NCBI GenBank assembly: GCA_963971285.1
Contig: OZ020254.1
Span: 16,956,932-17,020,931, forward strand
Origin: Astropecten irregularis
Taxonomy: Eukaryota; Echinodermata; Asteroidea; Paxillosida; Astropectinidae
Direction of reading: 5' to 3'
DNA: 64,000 nt
This document shows positions 12,301 to 21,223 of this stretch, in pieces (the stretch's first letter is position 1; every line of letters starts with the position of its first letter). A program made the translations under genes and the position numbers. The notes under the pieces were generated by a model that was not told the origin of the DNA, searched no databases, and was given only the letters and a program-made list of their open reading frames with translations.

Positions 12301-15300
12301 AGATTTTGAGTCTATTAATGATCTTTCCAAAGCTTGGAACAACCTAATCAGTGGAGGGTCATTATTGTAGCTTCCAGCTCTCACATTCAGGCCATTGATG
12401 TGTTTTCATATTTATATTCATATTTATCTTATGTCTTTTTGGTCTCTTTTAGAGGGGTGAAAATAACTTTCCAGTCGATGAAAATGGGAAAACAATTATT
12501 GGTGACACTCATTACACTGATACCTGGCTGGTAAGTAATGCTGTTCATGCATTGTGTCAATATTGTACAAGAAACAGTTACATTTCGATTTTCATTAGTT
12601 TGAGTTCATAGGGCCACTGATTTTCCGTTTCAGAACAGTGCAAATTCCATTGCCAAAATCCTTGGATTCTGTTTAAGGCTGACAAATTTGGTTTCAGACC
12701 AGTTGAACAAATCTGTTTCATTCTATTCAGTTCCAAAAAAATGTATAACATGCAGTAAATCGCATGTATGCTGACTTTCACTGACTCTTTGGGCACTGGA
12801 AGTGTCGTAACTTTTGCACAGTGAAGACTAACTTGTCACCTATTGTCAACTATTGCAAGACCAAACCATGATTCAGTTAGATTTGTCTAGGAAATGTATA
12901 GCAATCAGATCACATAAATGATGCATTTTGTGAATTTAATTGGTGAATTTACTTAGTTCCGTTTCGAAAATGGAATTCTGTTTCAAGGAGCAGATTCCAT
13001 GAATTCCGTCCGTTTTCCATTTTTGCGGAAAATCAGTGGCCCTAACTTTATTAATTGAGTAATTTGTAAGTCAGTTTAAGATTCTTAATAGAATATTGAT
13101 ATTCTTTTTAATTTTTTACCTTACTCTTTAGAATCATTTGTAAATGAAAGCTGCTTTTTGGTTCTTGGCCATCAAATGCCCTAGTGTACCTAAGAAGCAA
13201 GTTGGAATTTTGTTTAAATTCAAGAATGTCTTTTTTCATCAGATTTATATTGTGATCTATGCATTATTTAAGAATCTAGTTGCATTTCATACAAGTTTGA
13301 CCAAAATTTAACATTTCTTTCCGTTTTCTAAGGCTATGGAGCAACTGGTTGGGAAGGGATTATGCAAAGCTATTGGTGTGTCCAACTTCAACCTCCAGAT
13401 GATTAAGGATGTTCAAGCCATCTGTACAGTCCCTATTGCTAATAACCAGGTACGTAATGACATCAGAGTTCAGCTAAAAGTCTTCATGAAAACAGTGATT
13501 TGAACGTAGACCCACTGATGATTTGATGTTGTGTGCTTACAGATTGAGCTTCATCCTTACCTGGTTCAAGAGGAGCTCGTTAAGTACTGCTTAGACACTA
13601 ACATATCAGTCACTGCATATAGCCCCTTGGGCTCACCGGATCGTCCCTGGTAAGTTCAATATTGAATTATCTACGGGCCTTTTACAAACCTCGGCTTCGG
13701 CTCTGGCTCTGGCTTCGGCTTCATCCATATGCTGGAAACATTGGTTGTGGATTGTCATTGAAGCTGAAGCTTTGTTTTCTTTTTTGAACCAGAGAATCTA
13801 CTTCCGAACCACAACCAAAAGCATCTATTTTAGAATTGATTCTCGAAAAAAAAAATGGGAGCTGGAGTTGGAGTTGGAGCCAGAGATCAAGCCAGAGCAA
13901 GAGCCGGCGCCAAAGTTTGGAAAAGGCCTTAGGCCATGTCCGAAACAGGCTTCCAGAGCTACGGCTAGGTCTATTGTCTTGGTGTCTCTGTATTTCCAAT
14001 GGACCAAAGACCTAGACCTAGCTCTTGACAACAGATTCGGATGCAGCCTTAGGCTATAACAAAAATTACAATGTCAACATTTAAAAAAAATTATGTGGTA
14101 ATCTTTTATTTAAAAAGTGGGCACAGTATGGGACTGGAAATTTCACAGATGACTGTTACTGTATCTTCCTTGATATTTTTGCACATAAATCTGCATTTCT
14201 TTGACAAAAACCAAAGTATGATGTACAGAATGATGTTACCTTTAAAGAGACATCTGAGAGAACATAATGTCTTCTAGTGGAAGGTGCACCAGGGCTATCA
14301 AGGCAATTGCTTGCCCTCAATTGCAGTTGTGATTTTCATTCCCTGAGCACTAGACCGATGACTCACCCTGTTTGTGTAAATCTGTTTTTATTCCTTTACA
14401 GGGTTAAAGATACTGACCCCAATCTGATGACTGACCCGGAGGTCGTTAGGATCGCTGAGTCAAAGGGGAAGAGTCCAGCCCAAGTGTTGATCAGATTTGC
14501 TCTTGAACGAGGCACCATCTGCATCCCAAAGAGTGTCACAGATTCCAGGATCAAAGCTAATTTTGAGGTAAATTGTTTTAATCCAAGTCTCAATTTGTGA
14601 GCATGGACTTTGACTGGGGGCCTGGGGAGACGACTCAATGTCTTTGGTACTGGGTCTCTGAGGAGGATCCTTGGGTACCGCTGGTCGGACCGTGTGTCTA
14701 ACAAGATGTTACTCAGGGAGAGTCAGATGAGACCCATTACCTGCGTGATACGTGAGGGTCTGATGCGACTATACGGTCATGTGGCTAGATTCCCTGCCAG
14801 TGATCTTGCCAGGCGGATACTCTCTATGAGAGAACCTACTGGTAGGACTCGCCTGGTATGGCATCCGCATGACACGTGGTTGCGTCAGATGGATCGTTAT
14901 TTTGCTGGGATGGGGATGGGTTGTGTGGCTGCCGCACGAAGGAGTACCGCTTGAAGGTAGATGCAGCAATGCGCTGCCGCAGCGCATGCTCCAACTGATT
15001 GATTGAATGTTACGTTTTTTCCAGATATAATAATAATGATGATGAAATCTTTTAACTTCATCCCAAACAATGCTCAAGGTGCAGAATCTGTTCATCGAGA
15101 AACATCAAGAAAGAATGCAAAAACATTTTAACGACTGAAGTTGACCACTGAATAAGCACATTATCCAAAACATTTTAATGAAGTTGACCACTGAATAAGC
15201 ACATTATCCAAAACATTTTCACGAAGTTGACCACTGAATTAGCACATTATCCAAAACATTTTAATGAAGTTGACCACTGAATTAGCACATTATCCAAAAC

Positions 15301-17048
15301 ATTTTAATGAAGTTGACCACTGAATTAGCACATTATCCAAAACATTTTCACGAAGTTGCCCACTGAATAAGCACATTATCCAAAACATTTTAATGAAGTT
15401 GACCACTGAATTAGCACATTATCCAAAACATTTTCACGAAGTTGCCCACTGAATAAGCACATTATCCAAAACATTTTAATGAAGTTGACCACTGAATTAG
15501 CACATTATCCAAAACATTTTCACGAAGTTGCCCACTGAATAAGCACATTATCCAAAACATTTTAACGAAGTTGACCACTGAATAAGCACTTTATCCAAAA
15601 CATTTTAACAAATTTGACCACTGAATTAGCACATTATCCAAAACATTTTAACGAAGTTGACCACTGAATAAGCACTTTATCCAAACATTTTAATGAAGTT
15701 GACCACTGAATTAGCACATTATCCAAAACATTTTAACGAAGTTGACCACTGAATAAGCACTTTATCCAAAACATTTTAACGAAGTTGACCACTGAATTAG
15801 CACATTATCCAAAACATTTTAATGAAGTTGACCACTGAATTAGCACATTATCCAAAACATTTTAACGAAGTTGACCACTGAATTAGCACATTATCCAAAA
15901 CATAAATTAAACAAAAATGATTTCAAATGACTTTCTAGAGAATGAATATTGCGGATTTCCTTGGCTTTGGTAATTGATTCGGACACATCGTATTTGTATA
16001 AAATTAAGAAATATGCTTATTGATGGGTTTAGCCTTCGATAAAGATCCTGCTAGAATCGAAACGCGTTGGGCCCTTCTAACTCCAAGCATTTTTTATAAA
16101 TTTCAGGTTTGTTGAGATGGTTTCAGGAATGTTAATGTTAATATTTTGGTTGATGAGCAGTTTGGCTTATTACTTGTATTGTTGGGTTGTTAAATAGTTT
16201 TGCCAAGTGAAGGCAAAAAGGATGATGCATTTGGAAAATCAATCACCTTTTCCTTATTGAATAGTAATCATTTGATTCACTTAAAATTACGATGATACTT
16301 ATCGGTCCATTGTCTTATGACGTTTGTATAATTCTTTCATCAGATGTTTGATTTTGAACTGAGCCCCACTGATATGAAAGACCTGATGGCTTTGAACAGA
16401 AACTACCGAGGCTGTGCATTAGAATGGTGAGTCTTTTTTACTGTACTGTACTAGTGTGGGGTTATGTAGGATACAATACATGGGAAATTGTGGGGTGCTA
16501 TGTGGCCCAGTGGTCTGGCGTGTCATACTCAAGATCTTGTGGTCAATCTACAGATTGTGGGTTTGAATCCAGCCATGGGCTAGTGGTGCTTGCATCCTTG
16601 GGCAAGACACTTTGTCACATATTTGCTCATACATGTATTTACCCAGGAGTAAATGGGTACCTGTGAGGGTAGAGATAGCTGTGGGCTTGATTAGCCTTTG
16701 TGCGCTTATAGCAGCCAGGGCTGTACGTATACTCCCCAGGGAGTTGAGATCAAAACTGTCTTTGTTGCACTTATTTCTGGATAAATACAGCATTTCAAAC
16801 GGAAATATTTTAACGGTATTTTTCCTATCAGCACCATATCATCTTCCTTCCCTGAAAGTTATATGTAAATCTGTGAACATGACTGTTTGGGTAATACCAA
16901 CCCTGTACGGTACCTTTAACCAACTTCAGTGAAAGGGATATTTTTGACATGTGATTTTTTTTAAAGACATTGGTGCAAACTTTTCTTCCGGTTTCATCTT
17001 AACAGGATCGAACATCCAAACCATCCATTCCCTCCGACAACTGCATAA
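6344..17048 (+). CDS. Aldo-keto reductase family 1 (AKR1A/1B-like), right tandem copy, complete
   Basis: NADPH-dependent aldehyde/ketone reductase of the cytosol. Nine exons: 6344-6415, 9273-9440, 10951-11067, 12453-12530, 13333-13449, 13543-13649, 14402-14567, 16344-16426 and 17006-17048. They sum to 951 nt, 316 aa, the usual AKR1 length. The start is the ATG of [16 protein letters not shown], followed by GLGTWK. The catalytic tetrad is D46 and Y51 (HLDCAYVY), K80 (ITSK) and H113 (LMHWP). AKR signature 2 is [14 protein letters not shown]; cofactor-binding K263, S264 and R269 lie in [17 protein letters not shown] at 17123 is 75 bp past the stop. Intron 7 holds a LINE fragment and a 43 bp satellite. 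LMHWP, RGENNFP and DTHYTDTW favour AKR1A1. Exon order and phase match the left copy. Confidence 0.96.
6757..7010. mobile_element. Miniature inverted-repeat element with perfect 26 bp ends
   Basis: A perfect 26 bp inverted end beginning GGAAAGAATTCCACTGATGA lies at 6757-6782 and 6985-7010. The interior is non-coding. Sister copies lie at 39219-39462, 42687-42966 and 62246-62530. This one is in intron 1 of the right AKR gene. Confidence 0.8.
7684..8052 (-). mobile_element. tRNA-derived SINE with ATT-repeat tail
   Basis: On the minus strand a tRNA-like head (TGGCCTAGTGGTCTGGCGTG as A box; GTGGGCTCGAATCCAGCC as B box) is followed by GGCTAATGGTGCTTGCATCC, GTAAATGGGTACCTGTGAGG, CTCCCCAGGGAGCTGAGATT and a tail of AATGCCCAAATTATTATTATT. 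Sister copies lie at 16.5 and 28.0 kb. Confidence 0.8.
9811..10050. mobile_element. GAGCCT-ended miniature element
   Basis: It begins GTTTTCGAAACGTGGGCTCAGGCTCC and ends GGAGCCAGAGCCTAAGCCTCCGTTTCG. Inside are GAATCCATTCTATCACAACGGGTATCAAAATAGAGGC and the ACAGAGCTTC block shared by all copies. It is in intron 2 of the right AKR gene. Confidence 0.75.
10322..10610. mobile_element. Nested pogo/mariner-like miniature elements (CAGTGGAAC ends)
   Basis: TACAGTGGAACGCTCTTACC and TACAGTGGAACACCGCTATA begin two overlapping copies. GGTATAGCGGTGTTTGTTATAGTGGTGTTCCAC gives the opposite ends. CAG termini next to TA are typical of Tc1/mariner/pogo relatives. Confidence 0.6.
11105..11580. repeat. Large fold-back (arms about 190 bp)
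   Basis: The left arm (about 11107-11298) and right arm (about 11378-11578) are inverted copies. Landmarks are CGCCCTTACCCTTTGAATC, TGAGTAGTCTGAGT, CAAACAATGGTGTG and CTTGATACCAAGGACTCAACA. It starts about 40 bp past the exon 3 splice donor of the right AKR gene. Confidence 0.75.
12002..12291 (-). mobile_element. TTAA miniature element, family 1, right end lost
   Basis: After TTAA (11998-12001) it starts AGGTTGCATCATACTTTGGT and follows the family core down to TTTTCAAAGATGACTGTTACTG. A 27 bp imperfect direct repeat (CTGCTCAAAGATT...TTAA) flanks it at 11975 and 12292. Confidence 0.7.
12609..13044. mobile_element. Miniature inverted-repeat element (AGGGCCACTGATTTTCCG ends)
   Basis: TAGGGCCACTGATTTTCCG at the left is matched by its complement CGGAAAATCAGTGGCCCTA at the right, enclosing about 435 bp of non-coding sequence with GAATTCCGTTT words near each end. 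Confidence 0.65.
13674..13930. mobile_element. GAGCCT-ended miniature element, diverged
   Basis: It has the family order of blocks (CTCGGCTTCGGCTCTGG, CATATGCTGGAAACATTGGTTGTGG, AGCTGAAGCTTTG, CCAGAGAATCTACTTCCGAACC, GAGCCAGAGATCAAGCC). It begins 24 bp past an AKR exon. Confidence 0.65.
14102..14241 (+). mobile_element. TTAA miniature element, family 1, 5'-truncated
   Basis: AAAAAGTGGGCACAGTATGGGACTG leads to ACCAAAGTATGATG and GATGTTACCT, followed by TTAA at 14242-14245. Confidence 0.65.
14590..15008 (+). mobile_element. LINE (non-LTR retrotransposon) ORF2 3' fragment
   Basis: The frame from about 14610 encodes [20 protein letters not shown], then [15 protein letters not shown] and RRSTA. 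This is the pattern of the C-terminal end of non-LTR reverse transcriptase polyproteins (LRRILG.RWSDR, then LGHVAR.P). It ends with a short 3' tail and TGATTGATTG, the tail also seen in reverse at 32.84 kb. It is 5'-truncated and lies in AKR intron 7. It is not a host exon. Confidence 0.8.
15122..15904 (+). repeat. 43 bp satellite, about 18 units
   Basis: Tandem units of 43 bp read TTAATGAAGTTGACCACTGA, then ATTAGCACATTATCCAAAACA and TT. Variants (TTCACGAAGTTGCCC; AATAAGCACTTTATCC) alternate in blocks, which suggests a higher-order pattern. It is in AKR intron 7 and is non-coding. Confidence 0.9.
16027..16110 (+). repeat. GATCCTGCTAG stem-loop repeat
   Basis: TTTAGCCTTCGATAAAGATC, then CTGCTAGAATCGAAACGCG and CTCCAAGCATTT. 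The hairpin GATCC/GGATC followed by GAAAC recurs at 19.5, 24.2, 24.5, 43.1 and 56.2 kb. Confidence 0.6.
16490..16750 (+). mobile_element. tRNA-derived SINE, truncated at its 3' end
   Basis: A box TGGCCCAGTGGTCTGGCGTG, B box GTGGGTTTGAATCCAGCC, then GTAAATGGGTACCTGTGAGG and CTCCCCAGGGAGTTGAGAT. A family 2 TTAA element fragment (16747-16915) takes over where the tail should be. Confidence 0.8.
16747..16915 (-). mobile_element. TTAA miniature element, family 2 half
   Basis: GATCAAAACTGTCTTTG, TTTCTGGATAAATACAGCATTTC, GTTATATGTAAATCTGTGAACAT and CCTGTACGGTACCT, then TTAA at 16916-16919. Confidence 0.65.
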
Positions 17049-17543
17049 ATCATGATCACCATAGAAACAGCTGGTATCCCGCACAGAGCACCAAGGAAGC
17101 CAGGTACCGGCCATATTTTATGAATAAAACTTCAAGACTGGATGGCTGATATCGTTGACTGATACATACGCTTTCTTTGTTAAAGTTCTAATTTGTGCAA
17201 ACATTATTTGGTGATCGGCAACGTTTAATTAAACGAACATAATAAGATAGTGCCTTAAAATGCAAACTTGGAATCATAGTTAAGTTGATTTTAAATGGCG
17301 ATTGGGGTATGTGGTATAATTTATAAATCTAGTGATTTGTAGTTAATATGTATATTAATGTGACCATCTTGTTTCATATGGGATAATGAAATTAACCAAA
17401 ATGAACGTATAAACCTTGAAATCATGTCAAACATCATTTAATGGTGTTTCTATTCACTGACAGAATATAACAGAATAACGGAAATATCAAATCTTTATTA
17501 TAATCCTTTGCTGATTATTTTTACTGGGTCTATAGGATTAAAA

Positions 17544-17705
17544 TCAATTATTTACACCATCCATGCCACTGGATTCAAATGTTACAGCTTTCTGCAAGTC
17601 TACATCGTCAATTGAACAATCTTTTTCATTTTGTACGGCTCCATTTCTTAAATCTTTGTCAAACTTGACCTCTTGATATCCCCAGTACTTATTAATACTC
17701 ATGAA
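17544..17705 (-). CDS. Possible terminal coding exon of an unidentified minus-strand gene
   Basis: On the minus strand an acceptor-like ATCTCATAG precedes an open frame FMSINKYWGYQEVKFDKDL, then RNGAVQNEKDCSIDDVDLQ and a short hydrophilic tail ending at TGA (17544-17546). Composition is balanced and unlike the surrounding repeats, which is why I list it. I do not recognise the family. No convincing upstream exon was found between 17.7 and 21 kb, so it may be chance or a broken remnant. Confidence 0.25.
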   Translation of the reverse strand, partial: FMSINKYWGYQEVKFDKDLRNGAVQNEKDCSIDDVDLQKAVTFESSGMDGVNN

Positions 17706-17829
17706 CTATGAGATTTCTTTTTTAATGAAGAGTATACATTCCACAATTTGTCAAAGTAATTACTCAGATTATAACAACCAAAGACTCTGCTTATATTTAT
17801 GTTTGATTTAGAATTTCCCAATTCCTTAA

Positions 17830-18187
17830 AGGTAATATCATACTTTGGTTCTTGTCAAAGAAATACAGATTCATCTGGGCACAAATATCAAGACAGATAC
17901 AGTCAAAGTCATCTGTGAACATTTCAGTCCTATGATACGGTGCCCACTTTCTGAAAAAACGTGAAAAATTGCCACAGTATTTCCTAAGTCTCACTTTTAT
18001 TTTTGATCTTTTAAAGATCAAAAATCATTTTGGTCACTGGTTTTACTCTTTTCTGGATAAATACAGCATTTCAGGCAGACAAGTTGTAATAGTATGTTTC
18101 TACTATCACCATCTTTATACCCTGTAAGTTATAGGTAAATCTGTGAAGATTTCTGTTTCAGCATGCTACCAAAGTATGATAGTACCT
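17830..18187 (+). mobile_element. TTAA-flanked miniature element, family 1
   Basis: The 358 bp element runs from AGGTAATATCATACTTTGG to CCAAAGTATGATAGTACCT, with TTAA at 17826-17829 and 18188-18191. Confidence 0.85.
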
Positions 18188-18536
18188 TTAAACCCTGACA
18201 GTGTGAAACAGCAATATCTTCATGAGAAACTATCCACTTTATCTTACAGGGTCAGTCTTCTTATTTTGCTCCACATTATAATCTGCGTTCACACACAGGG
18301 ACTACCAACAGGGAGGATCAGATTCTTCTCTTAATACAGATAATGAATATCCTGTTAATACGATAATAAAACACAGCATTACCAACCATAACCAAGATAC
18401 AGGTAATCTAATTTCTGGAGGTAAACCTCAAAAGATATTATTTACATATATCTCGCTTTATCATGAAAGAAGTAATAAAGGACTCAAATCAAATTCAACA
18501 GGAATTAAGGAAAGATTACAAAATATGAACTTTATA

Positions 18537-18722
18537 CAGTGGAACGCCACTATAACGAAAACTACTATACTGAACATTTGGCTATACCCAACATCATCCT
18601 TGGCTCCCAATTTTTGTGTACAATACATATCCAATATGGTTCTTTACCTCACCATAACAAACGACCACTATAACAGACAATATATGTGCACCCGCCATGT
18701 TCGTTATAGCGGCATTCCACTG
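18537..18722. mobile_element. pogo/mariner-like miniature element
   Basis: CAGTGGAACGCCACTATAACG at the left (preceded by TA) and CGTTATAGCGGCATTCCACTG at the right form imperfect inverted ends around 186 bp. The interior block CATCATCCTTGGCTCCCAAT is shared with the copies at 10.3 and 36.7 kb. Confidence 0.7.
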
Positions 18723-18905
18723 CAATGGGAGACTTTGGAGAATCGGTCTACAAGTCAATAGCGCACGCTCATGAAGAACAGCGTACGTGCAAAACAACGC
18801 ACGCATGCTCACAATTACATGCGCGTGCGCTGTTGACTTGAAGACCGGTTTTCATAAGTCTCCCATTGCATGCACTTGCGCTGTTGACTTGAAGACCGAT
18901 TCTCA
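18723..18905. repeat. Inverted repeat rich in GCGCACGC words
   Basis: AATGGGAGACTT and GAGAATCGGTCT...AAGTCAATAGCGC at the left pair with GCGCTGTTGACTTGAAGACCG and AAGTCTCCCATT at the right. A second right half follows. It is non-coding. Confidence 0.55.
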
Positions 18906-19461
18906 ATTTTCACATTATATTGTTACAAAGCTAAGAGCAAGGATTACATGTACATGTATATAGAAACAACCATGAATGTTCACATCTCTATTTTGTTCCC
19001 TTCTATTCAGTTTTCTGTGGAGCACACTGCAGTGATCAAGTAGGCAAAATTCCTTAGAATGAAGTATGGTGTAACAAACAGAGAAACATAGAAGTTTGCA
19101 GGTAGTGTACTTGTTCATGGGCCTCCTCTTTTCCTTGTAAGTTAAAATTGCCTGTGTCATGCCATTGTCACAGATATAAAAGCATTTATTGTCAGATATT
19201 ATTGCTAGTATATATGATGAGTTAGGCTCAGTGTACGGATTTGGGACATCAAACTAAAAGATAAAAGATCTCAAAATTTGTTTTGTTCATTCTGCATTTT
19301 GTATCTTGCTTGTCGGTCACTTTTCCCCTTTGTGATTAAAATCCCAATCTCAATGATCTACATGTACATGTATTCCCTGTTTCCCTGGTCACTCTGTCCC
19401 CTTTGTTCTGATCCTCTCATCCATTTATGTGTATCTTTGCATGTTCCTGTCCTCTTGTCAT

Positions 19462-19520
19462 TTAGCCTTTGAGAAAGATCCTGCTAGGATTGAAACACCA
19501 GACCCTCCTTACTCCAACAA
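19462..19520 (+). repeat. GATCCTGCTAG stem-loop repeat
   Basis: TTTAGCCTTTGAGAAAGATC, then CTGCTAGGATTGAAAC. It is preceded by the block CATCCATTTATGTGTATCTTTGCATG, also present at 24.4 kb. Confidence 0.55.
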
Positions 19521-19683
19521 ATCTGATAAGATGTTTATGACAGCTGCTTAGAGGCCTTGGATGATGATAAATGGAGTATTTCTCCATTGCATTTGAGGTA
19601 CATGTACTTGATAGAAAATACACATCCAGTGTTCCTTTCCATGAGTATGATTTTGAGTATTTACAAGCGGGTATAAAACCATC

Positions 19684-19699
19684 GGTTCTTCTCAGAACC
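19684..19699 (+). other. Histone-mRNA-like 3' stem-loop (orphan)
   Basis: GGTTCTTCTCAGAACC forms a 6 bp stem with a 4 nt loop and is followed by ACACACTC. The minus strand at 57113-57128 carries the canonical-loop form GGTTCTTTTCAGAACC with the same 3' flank. No histone gene is nearby. Confidence 0.4.
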
Positions 19700-19843
19700 A
19701 CACACTCTTAGTAAGTCTCTTACAGAGGAGATTACATGGTGTCACCGCAACCCTACCTTATTTACTACTTCCACCAAAAATAGCTTTAAGTCTTATTTAC
19801 CTGGCAGTAAGTATAGGAAATAATCTAGAATATATACGATCGA

Positions 19844-20030
19844 GTCGTTCATACTTTTGCACTTCTATTTCGTTCGCACTTCTCGTAAGGTCTCAACATT
19901 TTAACTAGCCTGCTCTAGTCCTCATCAGGAGACCAGAGCACGCTAGTTGAAACGTTGAGACCTTACGAGAAGTGCTAATGAAATAGAAGTGCTCATGAAA
20001 TAGAAGTGCGAAAGTACGAACGATTCTTAC
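19844..20030. repeat. Palindromic repeat with arms of about 75 bp
   Basis: ATTTCGTTCGCACTTCTCGTAAGGTCTCAAC and AACTAGC...CTCTGGTC-type words in the left half are answered by GACCAGAGCACGCTAGTTGAAAC and GTTGAGACCTTACGAGAAGTGC in the right half. Confidence 0.7.
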
Positions 20031-20470
20031 ATAGTGTTTTTTGCAACCATCCACATAATACCAATTGTCAACCTGCAAAGCCTCAAATCTTTCTCAATAC
20101 ATGCATATATGAGATTATGAGTAGACACTGGTTTTGGGCTCAATGCTGTTTTGCCATTTTTTTTATTCACTACTGTTCACACTTATACACACCAATTACA
20201 GCAAAACCAATTAACCCTTCAATTCAAGTACTGCATGATACTGTATAAATTTATAACAAAAAAATAAAAGAAACGATTCAAATTAACAGACAAATTATTT
20301 ACACCAATATAAAGTAAAAGTGTCTGTAAGTTTCTAGATATTCCTAAAATTTGTTTATATTGTAGTAAATATATCAGCTGCATATTATGCATATATAAAC
20401 CACTTCGCTGCCGGATCAAAGAACTCCAACTTACATCAGCATAATAGTGAATGTTGGTTGATCATATACC

Positions 20471-21071
20471 TGGTGGCAAATTTCATAAAGCTGCTTAAGC
20501 ACCAAAATTTGTTTAGCACCAAAAAGTACTTTGGTAAATAAAATCAGTATGCCAGCCAAAACTCCATGTGAAAGATATGCTCAGCAAACAATGGCTGAAT
20601 ACAAGTCAAAAGCAGTAAATATCACATGAAGATTTGGTTGGTAACTCTGTTTGATAAAGGAAGACTTTTCATGCTTAAGCAAATTTTGTGCTTAAAGGCA
20701 ATATCATACTTGGTTTTTGTCAAAGAAATGCAGATACATGGGCAAAAAAACCAAGACAGTAACAGTTATCTGTGAAAATGTCAGTCCCATATGGCGCCCA
20801 GTTTTTGAGAAAACAGTGAAAAATGACCACAGTATTTCTGAAGTCTTTTCTCTTTTATTTTTTATCTTTTAAAAGATCAAAAATAATTTTGGTCATTGGT
20901 TTTACTCTTTTCTGGATAAATTTCAGGCGGAAAAATTGTAACAGTACACTGTATGTTTCTACCACCACCATCTTCATACCTTGTAAGTTATACGTAAATC
21001 TGTGAACATTTCTATTTTGGCTTCTTACCAAAGTATGATACTACCTTTAAGTAGCTCTATGAAAATGGCCC
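20471..21071. mobile_element. GCTTAAG-ended miniature element, interrupted by a TTAA element
   Basis: TTCATAAAGCTGCTTAAGCACC at the left and GTGCTTAA plus GTAGCTCTATGAAAATGGCCCC at the right are the inverted ends. The 351 bp family 1 element (20696-21046) sits exactly in the TTAA of the right end. Sister copies lie at 30.0, 39.8, 42.2, 47.7, 56.6 and 59.8 kb. Confidence 0.85.
20696..21046 (+). mobile_element. TTAA-flanked miniature element, family 1, with readable empty site
   Basis: The 351 bp element runs AGGCAATATCATACTTGG to CCAAAGTATGATACTACCT, with TTAA at 20692-20695 and 21047-21050. Because the host element is repeated elsewhere uninterrupted (GTGCTTAAGCAGCTCTATGAA at about 40.01 kb), the duplicated TTAA is directly visible as the target site duplication. 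Confidence 0.9.
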
Positions 21072-21223
21072 CATATCTATTCATTGGCTGTATAATACAC
21101 CACAGTATGAAAGAATCATCTGACTTTATCTCACCATAGAGCTCACTGACCATGATTACACATGCAGACTGGTTAGGTGGTATCGGATGACAGTGTTAAA
21201 ATGAGAGTTGTATGTGTTACAAT

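Larger units (their letters stand above)
17049..21223. other. Intergenic region between the AKR genes and PRDX3
   Basis: Besides the AKR 3' UTR (AATAAA at 17123) it holds AT-rich unique DNA at 17130-17540, a candidate minus-strand exon (17544-17705), two full TTAA elements (17830-18187 and 20696-21046), a pogo-like miniature element, two hairpins, and about 1 kb of unremarkable sequence at 18910-19460. The 3' UTR of PRDX3 should occupy some of the right end; I could not place its poly(A) site. Confidence 0.6.

Noticed and set aside
14610-14954. 114-codon frame as a host AKR exon or separate gene
   Set aside because: Its motifs are those of a LINE reverse transcriptase C terminus, and the same 3' tail appears in reverse at 32.84 kb.
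15122-15904. CRISPR array
   Set aside because: The units are contiguous with no unique spacers, and the locus is a eukaryotic intron.
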